Assembly (NCBI GenBank): GCA_017449265.1
Contig: JAFSJW010000039.1
Span: 36,493-100,492 of the forward strand
Reading direction: 5' to 3'
DNA length: 64,000 nt
Origin: Treponema sp.
Lineage (GTDB): Bacteria > Spirochaetota > Spirochaetia > Treponematales > Treponemataceae
In this document: one piece after another, positions 42,804-50,521 of the stretch
How positions within the stretch are numbered: position 1 is the stretch's first letter
Layout of the letters: each line of letters starts with the position of its first letter
The notes under the pieces: generated by a model
Seen by the model: the letters and a program-made list of their open reading frames with translations, nothing else
Told to the model about the DNA's origin: nothing
Database searches by the model: none
Program-made: the position numbers and the translations under genes

Positions 42804-42931
42804 ATTAGAGCTGTTCGGAAACTTCAGTTTTCCGAACAGCAACTTTAGAAATTCTGTAATTTTGCAAGGCTTTAGCCTGAAAAATTACGCAAGATCAGTG
42901 AGGAAACAATAGGTTTCCGAACAGGTCTATT
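42804..42931 (+). repeat. Full-length MITE-like repeat (family A, copy 2)
   Basis: Starts TTAGAGCTGTTCGGAAAC, then a complete palindrome, the ~75-bp interior with the GTAATTTTGCAAGGC hairpin, and ends GGTTTCCGAACAGGTCTA. Nearly identical to 48760-48887 and, inverted, to 2182-2329. It lies upstream of the NYN gene. Confidence 0.9.
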
Positions 42932-43035
42932 ATATCCCGAAAATGACAAAATAAAAAGGAGAATATAACCGATTTTTCTCAAGCGTCCGGACCAGAGTAG
43001 GAAAATTAAAAATCAATATCCTCTTTGCGTTTTGC

Positions 43036-43986
43036 TCAGGAAGTTTTTTGCCGCAAAGAAAGCGTATTTCTTTCCCAGAACACGCCGTCGGAATATCCTT
43101 GAATTGTTTTGTCCGTGTCAGCCATTTGCAATCTCTTTTCAGCCCACAAGCAATACTCTTCATTCAATTCAATTCCGCAGTATTTTCTGCCTAATTTTTT
43201 TGCGACAACACTTGCCGTTCCGCTCCCTAAAAATGGGTCAAAAACAATATCTCCTATTTTTGATGATGCCAGAATAAGCTTTGCGTAAAGTTTTTCGCTT
43301 TTTTGCGTTGGATGATCCGTGTTCTCAGGCATAGACCAAAACGGAATTGAAATGTCGTCCCAAAAGTTCGATGGGTAAGTCAACCGAAATTTTCCGTCTT
43401 TGCTTTCATCCCAGTCTTTTGGCTTTCCGTCCACTTTGTATGGAGCGATAACTTTTCGTTTCATCATTACGGCTTCAACATCGAAATAATAATCATTCGG
43501 GTTTTTTACGGCGAACCAAATATCTTCCATTCCGTTTTTCCAATTTGATTTTGCGCCCCTGCCTTTTTCCCGTTGCCATGTAATTCTGTTCATAATCGTC
43601 AGTTCTTTTTCTATTGCCCTTTGCAGTGAAGATGTGCATTTCCAGTCTCCGCACATATATAAGGAGCCATTTGGTTTTAACTTTTTACATACTTGGGGAA
43701 ACCATGTTGCCAAATAGTCATCATAACTGTCATCTGAGCGGGAATTAAATTTCATTCCATTAAAATTTTTTGACAAATTGTAAGGAGGGTCGATGATTAT
43801 TAAATCAGCAAATTCATCTGGTATATATTTTAGCATGGTTAAAATATCACCATTTAATGTTTTGTTAATAACATCCGTATTTGTTGTTATATTATTCTGA
43901 GTCAGAAGTTTTTGTCTTAAAGGCTCAATTTCTTCATTTGCTAATGTCAATGTACGATTGTTTCCTGCGCGTTGTTTTTTTTCCAT
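43036..43986 (-). CDS. Orphan DNA methyltransferase (N6-adenine/N4-cytosine, beta class)
   Basis: 316 aa. Catalytic motif IV DPPYNLS near residue 85 comes before the SAM-binding motif I FDPFLGSGT near 252, the order of beta-class enzymes. TDHPTQKSEKL precedes motif I. It adds a methyl group to adenine or cytosine in a specific DNA sequence that cannot be read from the protein. No restriction endonuclease gene is adjacent (a family-A repeat and an NYN gene on one side, repeats on the other), so it is probably regulatory or a remnant of a restriction system. The start has AGGA upstream. Confidence 0.88.
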   Translation of the reverse strand: MEKKQRAGNNRTLTLANEEIEPLRQKLLTQNNITTNTDVINKTLNGDILTMLKYIPDEFADLIIIDPPYNLSKNFNGMKFNSRSDDSYDDYLATWFPQVCKKLKPNGSLYMCGDWKCTSSLQRAIEKELTIMNRITWQREKGRGAKSNWKNGMEDIWFAVKNPNDYYFDVEAVMMKRKVIAPYKVDGKPKDWDESKDGKFRLTYPSNFWDDISIPFWSMPENTDHPTQKSEKLYAKLILASSKIGDIVFDPFLGSGTASVVAKKLGRKYCGIELNEEYCLWAEKRLQMADTDKTIQGYSDGVFWERNTLSLRQKTS

Positions 43987-44414
43987 AAAAATCCTAGTTC
44001 ATTAGAGCTGTTCGGAAATTTCAGTTTTCCGAACAGCTCTATTATAGACCGAATTCCTAGTTTTTATTTTCATTGAAAAAGGTCATTTTACAGAAAGATT
44101 CGGTCATTGAGCCTGCCGAAATGACCATTTTTGCCTTTTACAAACAAAAATTTTGATTACTATGGTTTCGACTACGCTCAACCACCGAAAATTTCTGAAA
44201 CTCCAAATTAAGGTTATTATACTCTTTTTAAGACGGTACTTCTATAAGAAATGTTTTGGATTTTTCTTGTGTTTTTTTTCCATAACGGGTGTATAATGGA
44301 GCTGTTCGGAAATTTTAGTTTTCAGAACAGCTATAGTGTACGCTTGTTAAAAACGGTACGGTTTACTGAAAAAGACCGGATGCCACACAATTCAGAGATG
44401 GAGGCGCAATAAAA
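43987..44414. other. Intergenic region of repeats with promoter for the Hpt gene
   Basis: Contains a short family-A palindrome (44002-44041), a family-C REP-like repeat (44101-44188: CGGTCATTGAGC...CGAAATGACC, later GGTTTCGACTACGCTCAACC), a TATAAT -10 (44292-44297), and directly after it another short family-A palindrome (44299-44334). The last would form a hairpin at the 5' end of the Hpt message. No gene seen. Confidence 0.7.
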
Positions 44415-44750
44415 ATGATAACGATTGAATCGCTCAGGGAATTCGGTGCTGATGTTGATACGGGGCTTACCCGCTGTCTTGGAAAAGAAGATTTCTATAT
44501 AAAGATGGTTAATCTGGGGCTGAAAGACCCCCGCTTCGTTGCGATTAAGGCGGAGCTTGACTCAAAGAATCTTACCGCTGCCTTTGAGATGGCTCATGCG
44601 CTCAAAGGCGTTGTCGGAAATCTTGCCCTCACGCCGCTCTATGAGCCGCTTGAGAAAATAACGAATCTTCTTCGCGCCAATACCGATACGGATTATTCAG
44701 AAATTTACGAAGAAATTAAAAATAAATACGAAAAACTACTTTCAATTTAA
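44415..44750 (+). CDS. Histidine phosphotransfer (Hpt) domain protein
   Basis: 111 aa, a stand-alone four-helix Hpt domain with the phospho-accepting His in AHALKGVVGNLAL (His61-62 region) and GLTRCLGKEDFYIKMV before it. It carries phosphate between a hybrid kinase and a response regulator; no such partner is adjacent. GGAGG about 12 nt before ATG. Its transcript seems to begin inside a short palindrome. Followed by a tRNA gene. Confidence 0.85.
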   Translation: MITIESLREFGADVDTGLTRCLGKEDFYIKMVNLGLKDPRFVAIKAELDSKNLTAAFEMAHALKGVVGNLALTPLYEPLEKITNLLRANTDTDYSEIYEEIKNKYEKLLSI

Positions 44751-44793
44751 AACTAAATTTGTTATACTGATTTTATCTTATCCAGTACTACTT

Positions 44794-44867
44794 GCGGGGT
44801 TAGCTCAGTTGGTTAGAGCATCACGTTGACATCGTGGGGGTCAGTAGTTCGAATCTACTATTCCGCA
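44794..44867 (+). tRNA. tRNA-Val (anticodon GAC)
   Basis: Full cloverleaf: acceptor GCGGGGT paired with ATTCCGC (two G-U), D arm GCTC-AGTTGGTTA-GAGC, anticodon arm TCACG-TTGACAT-CGTGG, T arm AGTAG-TTCGAAT-CTACT, discriminator A; CCA is not encoded. The gene is bracketed by a perfect inverted repeat TCCAGTACT (44781-44789) and AGTACTGGA (44871-44879) followed by TATTTTTTT. Confidence 0.95.
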
Positions 44868-44952
44868 AAAAGTACTGGATATTTTTTTGCCCTTTTACAA
44901 AAAATGTGATTTTTTTTAATGAAAATCGCTGACAGAATAGTTTTCTGGATTT

Positions 44953-45156
44953 AAAAAAAAAGAAACCGCCAGCTTATGGCGGTTTATACTATGCCTGAGC
45001 TTCATCAATATGAAGGGCATTATATGAAGTCCTGCCTGACCGCAGGTGGATATTGCTACTACATGAACTTAAAAAAGGTAGATATTTTTGTCGGAAATTG
45101 CATATACGCCTCCTTGTCGTGCAGCCGGTGTAAGTCCTCATCTCTTTCCTGACCAC
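44953..45156 (-). ncRNA. Structured ~200-nt RNA with 14-codon ORF (copy 2)
   Basis: On the minus strand: promoter TTGCAT (45185-45190), 16 bp, TATTAT (45163-45168); leader GTGGTCAGGAAAGAGATGAG; AAGGAGG and a 14-codon ORF; hairpins CCTGC-GGTCAG-GCAGG and CTTCAT-ATTG-ATGAAG; terminator stem AAACCGCC/GGCGGTTT (44963-44985) with a T-run. Same order and largely the same sequence as 59154-59353. Differences fall mostly in loops and in the second half of the ORF. Confidence 0.75.
45059..45103 (-). CDS. 14-residue peptide MQFPTKISTFFKFM
   Basis: Very short frame behind AAGGAGG-CGTAT-ATG, the strongest ribosome site in the window. The first seven residues equal those of the copy at 59207, and both end hydrophobic with a TAG stop at the same place. 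It could be a regulatory leader peptide or a small membrane-active peptide. Confidence 0.5.
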   Translation of the reverse strand: MQFPTKISTFFKFM

Positions 45157-45234
45157 AATTTAATAATATCACAGAATTTCAGAAATGCAAGCAAAATTTT
45201 TAAAATTCTGTGATTTTTTTTAGGCGAAAATAGG

Positions 45235-45816
45235 CTACCTTATGAAATTAGTGAAAATCTTTTTTTCGGCCTCAGGCTGCGCGACTCCTGCAGTTTTTCC
45301 GGCCTCAATGCTCTTTAAAATCCACGCCATGTTTCGCCCGAGGTTTTTCATAATCTGGATTCCTTCTTCGTCTTTCATAACATCGTCTCCGTTCGAGCCG
45401 TGAACCATGTTCCAGTAGCGTGATGTGACCACCGGCTGCTGTGCGTATGTGGTGTACTTGTTCAAAACATCAAGACAAGCCGTCGTTCCGGCTCTGCGCG
45501 CCACGGTAACTGATGCCGCTGGCTTAAAACGGACTGCGCTCTCGCCTTTCCAGTAGAAGCGGTCCAAGAATGCCATTATTTCTCCGCTGGGGGATGCGTA
45601 GTAAACTGGGGAGCCAAGAATCATTCCGTCAGATGCCTTCATTTTTTCGGTGGCTTCATCAACAAGCGCGTCAATTTCTCCTGTGAGGGCGCGTCCGCCA
45701 ACCCAGAATATTTCCGTGTCGATTCCGTTTTTGTTAAGCTCGTCAGATACAATTTTAAGAGCTGTATAAGTGCTCCCGTTTTCGTTTCGGCTTCCGTTAA
45801 AAAGGATTACTTTCAT
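45235..45816 (-). CDS. NADPH-dependent FMN reductase / flavodoxin-fold protein
   Basis: 193 aa from ATG 45816 with GGAGGAAAAA before it. Flavodoxin-like fold: VILFNGSRNENGSTYTAL (FMN phosphate loop, residues 3-20), DGMILGSPVYYASPSGEIMA (about 74-93), and PVVTSRYWNMVHG. Similar to iron-sulfur flavoproteins and multimeric flavodoxin WrbA-like reductases; no Cys cluster is seen. It would reduce FMN or small electron carriers. The promoter of an RNA element lies directly after its stop. Confidence 0.8.
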   Translation of the reverse strand: MKVILFNGSRNENGSTYTALKIVSDELNKNGIDTEIFWVGGRALTGEIDALVDEATEKMKASDGMILGSPVYYASPSGEIMAFLDRFYWKGESAVRFKPAASVTVARRAGTTACLDVLNKYTTYAQQPVVTSRYWNMVHGSNGDDVMKDEEGIQIMKNLGRNMAWILKSIEAGKTAGVAQPEAEKKIFTNFIR

Positions 45817-45914
45817 TTTTTCCTCCGTAGAATTTTGAAGATATTTTATCACAATCAAAAAACATTTTCACAAAAAGACTTGTTCTATATAGATAATTTT
45901 TGTAAAATTATATT

Positions 45915-45933
45915 ACCTAGTAAATAAATAGGT
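45915..45933. promoter_or_regulatory. CymR-like box upstream of malY/patB
   Basis: ACCTA-GTAAATAAA-TAGGT, a perfect 5-9-5 inverted repeat directly before the AGGAG of the lyase gene, downstream of a TATATT. Confidence 0.75.
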
Positions 45934-45948
45934 TTAGGAGAAATCAAA

Positions 45949-47124
45949 ATGGCATATGACTTTAACACAGTAATTGACAGAAAAAACACTAACGCGATTA
46001 AATTTGACCTTGCCACAGTCCGTGGAAAGCCGGCCGATGTGCTTCCGCTATGGGTTGCCGACATGGATTTCCCCACCGCGCCCGAGATTCTTTCTGCGCT
46101 TCACAAAAAAGTCTCGCACGGAATCTTCGGCTACTCCGTTCCAGACGCAGGTTTTTACGCCGCCGTGAAAAAATGGCAGAAAGAGGAGCATGATTTTGAC
46201 ATTGACCGCCCCCATATTGTGCTGACACCGGGCGTTGTGTTCGCCATCTCCTCCGCAATAAGGGCTTTTACTTCCGAGGGCGACTCCGTGATTATTCAGA
46301 CACCAGTGTATTATCCGTTCAAGAATATGGTTGTTCTGAACAAGAGAAATCTTGTCACTTCGTCTCTTTTTGAGAAAGACGGAAAATGGCATATTGATTT
46401 TGATGATTTTGAGAAAAAAATCTCCGAGAACAATGTTAAGCTTTTTATTCTTTGCAGCCCGCACAATCCTGTTGGCAGAGTCTGGACAAAGGAGGAGCTT
46501 TCAAAGATTTCGGAAATATGCGAAAGGCACAATGTAATCGTTTTTGCGGACGAGATTCACAATGATTTTGTTATTCCGCCATACAAGCACACTGTTTTTC
46601 AGACGGTTTCCGAGTATGCTGCATATAACAGTATAGTGTCTACATCGGCAAGCAAGACTTTCAATCTTGCGGGGCTGCAGTTTTCAATCAATTTTATCAA
46701 GAATCCTGAGCTGAAAAAGCGTTTCCGTGATGCAATTGACAAGACAGGGTACGACGAGCCTTCGATTATGGGGCTTATCGCCACGAAAGCCGCATACGAA
46801 CACGGAAAACCGTGGCTTCTTGCCTTGAAAAATCACCTTGCCGAGAACCTGGCTTTCGTTCGCTCTTTCGTGGCGGAAAAACTTCCGAAAGCAAGGCTCA
46901 TAGAACCTGAGGGGACTTATCTTTTGTGGCTTGATTTTTCTGCTTACGGGCACACGGATTCGGAGCTTGATGATATTATCGTGAACAAGGCAAAGCTCTG
47001 GCTTGACCGCGGCACTATGTTCGGAAAAGAAGGGGAGGGCTACCAGCGCATAAACATCGCGACTCCGCATTCTATCCTGAAAGACGCGCTGGAAAGACTT
47101 GAGTCCGTGTTTGGTAATCGTTGA
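45949..47124 (+). CDS. MalY/PatB-type C-S lyase (cystathionine beta-lyase)
   Basis: 391 aa. PLP fold type I aminotransferase family. Splits cystathionine or cysteine with release of homocysteine or H2S, pyruvate and ammonia. Seen: N-terminal YDFNTVIDRKNTNAIKFD, VLPLWVADMDFPT, LCSPHNPVGRVWT near residue 170, FADEIHNDF, and the PLP lysine in STSASKTFNLAGLQ near 230. AGGAG before ATG. A CymR-like box in front places it in the local sulfur regulon. Confidence 0.92.
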   Translation: MAYDFNTVIDRKNTNAIKFDLATVRGKPADVLPLWVADMDFPTAPEILSALHKKVSHGIFGYSVPDAGFYAAVKKWQKEEHDFDIDRPHIVLTPGVVFAISSAIRAFTSEGDSVIIQTPVYYPFKNMVVLNKRNLVTSSLFEKDGKWHIDFDDFEKKISENNVKLFILCSPHNPVGRVWTKEELSKISEICERHNVIVFADEIHNDFVIPPYKHTVFQTVSEYAAYNSIVSTSASKTFNLAGLQFSINFIKNPELKKRFRDAIDKTGYDEPSIMGLIATKAAYEHGKPWLLALKNHLAENLAFVRSFVAEKLPKARLIEPEGTYLLWLDFSAYGHTDSELDDIIVNKAKLWLDRGTMFGKEGEGYQRINIATPHSILKDALERLESVFGNR

Positions 47125-47137
47125 TTAAATCATTCGG

Positions 47138-47191
47138 AAAAAAAAACGCGGTGGCTGGGACTTTCTTCCTGTAGGTAGTTCCAGCCACCGC
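47138..47191 (-). terminator. Terminator of nifB (minus) between convergent genes
   Basis: GCGGTGGCTGG / CCAGCCACCGC 11-bp stem. On the minus strand it is followed by GTTTTTTTTT, so it serves the nifB transcript; it may also slow read-through from the plus strand. Confidence 0.85.
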
Positions 47192-47224
47192 ATATTGTGT
47201 ATCGGCTTATTTTCAGCACGAGCA

Positions 47225-48097
47225 TCAGCCGTGAGAGAAAGTTTCTTTCGTGTTCACCCGCCCCATGTAGATTTCGCTTCCGATGTCGTATTCGCCGGGA
47301 ACTCCGATTGCATCTGCCCTGCAGTGCGCGCAGTGCGTGAAAATGTTGATGTACGGATAAGCCGCTTTCCGGGCGTTGTCCAGCTCGGTGAAAGACGGGG
47401 CGTGAAGATGCTTAAGCTCGTTCTGCGGAATAAGCGGAATGATGTTGTATATGTGTGCGCCCGCGTCCTTTACGGTGTATGCGATTTCTTCTATATGATT
47501 GTCGTTGATTCCGGGGCAAAGTACGGAGTTGACTTTTATCAGCATACCTGAATCCGCGAGCTTTTTGATTCCTTCAATCTGGTTGTGAATCAGAATCTTC
47601 GCAGCCTCTACGCCTGTGAAAATCTCTCCGTGATAGATAATCTTGTTGTTGAGCTTTGCTTCTATTTCAGGCTCCACTGCGTTTACTGTGACTGTGAGCG
47701 TGTCTATTCCGACCTCAACAAGTTCGCTTGCTCTTTCGGGGAGCAAAAGGCCGTTCGTGCTCATGCAGCGAATCAAATGCGGAAATTCTTTTTTTACAAG
47801 CCTGAATGTTTCAAGTGCGTAGTTCGTTGCAAGTGTGTCTCCAGGTCCTGCTATTCCTACGACCGTAAGCTCCGGGCATTTTTCCAGCGCGCGCCTGATA
47901 TACTCGCAGGCTTCTTCTGGCTTGATTACCGTGCTTGTTACTCCCGGGCGGTTCTCGCTCTCGTTTATTTTCCTGTCGCAGAAGCGGCATTCTATATTGC
48001 AGCCTGGTGCTACGGGAAGATGTATTCGCCCTTTGTTGTGCTTGTGCGGTCCGAAGCACGGATGCTCTCTGTAAATTGTCTGTTCGTCCAATGCCAT
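47225..48097 (-). CDS. nifB: NifB-type radical SAM protein
   Basis: 290 aa. NifB fuses [4Fe-4S] units and inserts carbide to make the NifB-co precursor of nitrogenase-type cofactors. Family marks are all present: HPCFGP (Cys14), GCNIECRFCDRK (Cys33, 37, 40), NRPGV, GIAGPGDTLA, and C-terminal CAHCRADAIG. The NifX-like extra domain of some NifB is absent. No nitrogenase structural genes are in the window. Boxes ACCTA-N9-TAGGT in front point to control by sulfur supply, which raises the possibility of a nitrogenase-like sulfur enzyme elsewhere. Confidence 0.9.
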   Translation of the reverse strand: MALDEQTIYREHPCFGPHKHNKGRIHLPVAPGCNIECRFCDRKINESENRPGVTSTVIKPEEACEYIRRALEKCPELTVVGIAGPGDTLATNYALETFRLVKKEFPHLIRCMSTNGLLLPERASELVEVGIDTLTVTVNAVEPEIEAKLNNKIIYHGEIFTGVEAAKILIHNQIEGIKKLADSGMLIKVNSVLCPGINDNHIEEIAYTVKDAGAHIYNIIPLIPQNELKHLHAPSFTELDNARKAAYPYINIFTHCAHCRADAIGVPGEYDIGSEIYMGRVNTKETFSHG

Positions 48098-48116
48098 AAT
48101 TTTTAGTCCTCTTAAT

Positions 48117-48250
48117 TCCTACTATTCTGATAGGTTTAGGATAGTAGGAATTACCTAGTTAGTCAATAGTAAAATTAGATTTTTATAATTACCTATTGAT
48201 TAACTAGGATAAGTATATTATTATGATATTAACCTAGTTTGTTAATAGGT
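48117..48250. promoter_or_regulatory. Divergent regulatory region nifB/rrf2 with four CymR-like boxes
   Basis: Boxes: TCCTA-N9-TAGGT (48117-48135), ACCTA-N9-TAGTA (48153-48171), ACCTA-N9-TAGGA (48191-48209), ACCTA-N9-TAGGT (48232-48250). The rrf2 promoter TTGATT (48196-48201), 17 bp, TATTAT (48219-48224) has one box over the -35 and one over the start region: a typical repression and autorepression layout. Confidence 0.8.
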
Positions 48251-48279
48251 TTTTATCTTTGAAAAGAACTGGAAAAAAA

Positions 48280-48705
48280 ATGCTTAAAATTTCAACAAAA
48301 GGGCAGTACGCGCTTCTCATAATGACCGAGCTTGCCGAGCAGAATCAGGAGAAATACATTCCGTTAAAGCTGCTTTCGCACAGGCATAACCTTTCGTCAA
48401 AGTATCTTGAGCAGATTTTGATTCAGCTGAGCAAAACTGGTCTTGTAATGGGGCTGCGCGGAAATAACGGCGGCTACAAACTTGCCCGGCCGGCAGAAAG
48501 TTACACCGTAGGAGAAATCCTGCGCGCAATGGAAGGCGACTTGAATCCGCGGACAATCACTGATTCGCCCACGGTCAGCTCGGTCGGAAACGATGATTTC
48601 TGGAACGAATTCAGCACTGTAATCAATAATTTCGTGGACTCTTCGACTTTGGAGCAAATCGCGGAGAAAAACCGTCAGTTCAACGGGTACGATTACTGCA
48701 TATAG
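48280..48705 (+). CDS. Rrf2-family repressor, CymR-like
   Basis: 141 aa from ATG 48280. Winged helix-turn-helix (LKISTKGQYALLIMTELAEQ; LSSKYLEQILIQLSKTGLV; GNNGGYKLAR). The three clustered cysteines of IscR-type Rrf2 proteins are missing, so it does not bind an Fe-S cluster that way. It is closer to CymR, the cysteine-metabolism repressor that in Firmicutes uses CysK as corepressor. A cysK gene lies 5 kb away. Four boxes in front of it and further boxes before malY/patB and the ABC genes define a likely regulon. Confidence 0.88.
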   Translation: MLKISTKGQYALLIMTELAEQNQEKYIPLKLLSHRHNLSSKYLEQILIQLSKTGLVMGLRGNNGGYKLARPAESYTVGEILRAMEGDLNPRTITDSPTVSSVGNDDFWNEFSTVINNFVDSSTLEQIAEKNRQFNGYDYCI

Positions 48706-48743
48706 CTCAAATGCAACGGCTCTGATTCGCTTTTGCATTTGAG
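48706..48743. terminator. Inverted repeat after rrf2
   Basis: CTCAAATGCAA / TTGCATTTGAG, an 11-bp stem with a 16-nt loop right after the stop codon. No T-run, so termination is uncertain. Confidence 0.4.
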
Positions 48744-48759
48744 CCTTGTAAACAGCTCT

Positions 48760-48887
48760 AATAGAGCTGTTCGGAAACTTCAGTTTTCCGAACAGCAACC
48801 TTAGAAATTCTGTAATTTTGCAAGGCTTTAGCCTGAAAAATTACGCAAGACCAGTGAGGAAACAATAGGTTTCCGAACAGGTCTAAT
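48760..48887 (+). repeat. Full-length MITE-like repeat (family A, copy 3)
   Basis: Almost identical to 42804-42931 (a few substitutions in ~127 bp). Its right end, GTCTAAT, includes the stop codon of the LUD gene on the minus strand. Confidence 0.9.
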
Positions 48888-49467
48888 ATCCTAGATTTTC
48901 GCCTACAACGATGATTTTGATTCTTCCTGGAACCAGGCTCATTCGTGTTTTTACGAAAATCGCGCAAATATTCTCAACTTTTTCCACATTAAGCCGTTTT
49001 GCGTTCAGCGGGGCGGCAACGGAAAGCGCGCGCTTTTCCAAATCGGCTTCGGAAGGAACGATTTTGTTTGCTCCCACGATTGCGACGACGGATTTTGCCC
49101 CGAAAGCAATCGCGCTGACCCTGTTCCCGTTTCCGTCTATGTTGAGCAAAACTCCGTCCTCGCTCACGGCGTTGAAACTCGTAAGGAATGTGTCGCAAGT
49201 CAGTCCACGGCGCATAATCTCCGCTTTTTCTTCAGGGTTTTTTGCTTTATCCCGGTCAATCAGTACATAGTCCCCGCTTTTTACTGCGTCCAGTAATCCG
49301 CATTCTGCTATTGAAACAGAGCCGCCCCAGCTTACACAAGAGCCTTGGGGAATCAGCTCCAGTGCCTTTTTGCGCGCCTCATCCGAATTTGCAACATAGT
49401 ACGCGTCAAACTTGCGCTTTTTGAGCGCAGAAACAACTTTTTCACAAATTTCTTTTGTGTCTGCCAT
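48883..49467 (-). CDS. LUD-domain protein (lactate utilization LutC-like)
   Basis: 194 aa. LUD/DUF162 fold: CVSWGGSVSIAECGLLDAVK, CDTFLTSFNAVSEDGVLLNI, VVAIVGANKIV, PGRIKIIVVGENLGY. Relatives act with LutA/LutB in lactate oxidation, but the Cys-rich stretch found before the last motif in many members is absent and no lutAB is nearby. Its stop codon lies in the end of a family-A repeat, so the insertion may have set the present C-terminus. Divergent from the ABC ATPase gene, with a CymR-like box between. Confidence 0.82.
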   Translation of the reverse strand: MADTKEICEKVVSALKKRKFDAYYVANSDEARKKALELIPQGSCVSWGGSVSIAECGLLDAVKSGDYVLIDRDKAKNPEEKAEIMRRGLTCDTFLTSFNAVSEDGVLLNIDGNGNRVSAIAFGAKSVVAIVGANKIVPSEADLEKRALSVAAPLNAKRLNVEKVENICAIFVKTRMSLVPGRIKIIVVGENLGY

Positions 49468-49581
49468 TTTTTTTCCTCCTGAAATTTCAGTTATAGAACA
49501 TTTTTATCGAATCAATACGAATTGGAAAAGGGGTCTTTGAAAAATTTTCCGAGAACTTGACACAATTTGTAATTTTATATA

Positions 49582-49600
49582 ACCTACTAATCAGATAGGT
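49582..49600. promoter_or_regulatory. CymR-like box upstream of the ABC genes
   Basis: ACCTA-CTAATCAGA-TAGGT, perfect 5-9-5 inverted repeat 30 nt before the ABC ATPase start, next to TTTATATAA. Confidence 0.75.
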
Positions 49601-49630
49601 AAAATAAATTAATAAAAAATAGAGGCGTGA

Positions 49631-50407
49631 ATGTCAGCGGAAATAAAATTATCGAACATAACAAAAATATTCTCGGACGGTGAAAAACGCGTTGCCGCTC
49701 TGAACGGCGTGGATTTTACGATTCCGGCGGGAAGCTTCGTTTCGCTAATCGGGCCTAGTGGCTGCGGAAAAACAACGCTTCTACGATGCATTGCGGGGCT
49801 TGAAACTCCAACGACGGGAGAGGTGAGAGTTGACGGCTCAAAAATCACAAAGCCTGGGAGTGACCGTGGTTTTGCGTTCCAGCAGGCAAATCTTTTTCCG
49901 TGGCTCACAATCCGCGAAAATGTTGCGTTCGGGCTGAAAGCCAGGCATATCTACAAAAATCGAAAATCAGATGTAGATGATTTCATAAATCTCGTGGGCT
50001 TGAAAGGTTTTGAAAAGTCTTATCCGCACCAGCTTTCGGGCGGAATGAACCAACGGGCAAGCCTTGCCCGCGCTCTCGTAGGGCATCCGAAAATCCTTCT
50101 TTTGGACGAGCCTTTGGGTGCTTTGGACGCTTTTACCAGAATGACCATGCAGGACGAAATCCTCAGACTCAAAAAAGAGCATGACACAACGATGGTCATG
50201 GTCACGCACGATGTTGATGAGGCGGTCTATCTTAGTGATTATGTTGTGATTATGTCCGCCAGACCGAGCAAAGTAGAAAAGATTATCAAGGTGGAACTGA
50301 GCCATCCTAGAGCCAGGGGGCAGGATGTGTTCTTGAAATACCGCACGCATATTCTTGAAATTTTGGACTACGCTGGCAAAGTTCAGGAAGTTGAGTATGC
50401 AATTTAG
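49631..50407 (+). CDS. Sulfonate/taurine-type ABC transporter ATPase
   Basis: 258 aa ABC ATPase of the SsuB/TauB/NrtD group. Walker A GPSGCGKTT (residues 38-46), Q-loop FQQANLFPWLTIRENV, signature LSGGMNQRASLARAL, Walker B ILLLDEPLGALDAFTR, H-loop VTHDVDEAVYLSD. It would power uptake of a sulfur or nitrogen compound. GAGG precedes the ATG and a CymR-like box lies upstream. Unusually, no permease gene accompanies it. Confidence 0.88.
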   Translation: MSAEIKLSNITKIFSDGEKRVAALNGVDFTIPAGSFVSLIGPSGCGKTTLLRCIAGLETPTTGEVRVDGSKITKPGSDRGFAFQQANLFPWLTIRENVAFGLKARHIYKNRKSDVDDFINLVGLKGFEKSYPHQLSGGMNQRASLARALVGHPKILLLDEPLGALDAFTRMTMQDEILRLKKEHDTTMVMVTHDVDEAVYLSDYVVIMSARPSKVEKIIKVELSHPRARGQDVFLKYRTHILEILDYAGKVQEVEYAI

Positions 50408-50497
50408 GGGCTTCCCCGCCTGTGGCGGGTCGGGCTTTCCGGGGTTTCATTCGCTTTGCGAACGGCTTTGCCGCCCCTACAATCCCTAAGCCATGCA
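50404..50497. repeat. GC-rich REP-like element (family D)
   Basis: GC-rich intergenic block CCCCGCC-TGTG-GCGGG, CGGGCTTTCCGGGG, TTCGCTTTGCGAACGG, GCCGCCCCTACAATCCCTAA. It looks like a dispersed repeat, very unlike the neighbouring genes in base composition, and sits exactly where a permease gene would be expected. Confidence 0.7.
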
Positions 50498-50521
50498 ATA
50501 AAAAAAATTGGAGGTAATAAT

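Noticed and set aside
42930..43163. Small minus-strand frame overlapping the end of the methyltransferase
   Set aside because: It overlaps the methyltransferase in another frame, lacks a ribosome site and has no recognisable content; not a restriction enzyme.
47195..47551. Plus-strand frame of 118 codons opposite nifB
   Set aside because: Antisense to the C-terminal CxxCRADA region of NifB, no ribosome site.
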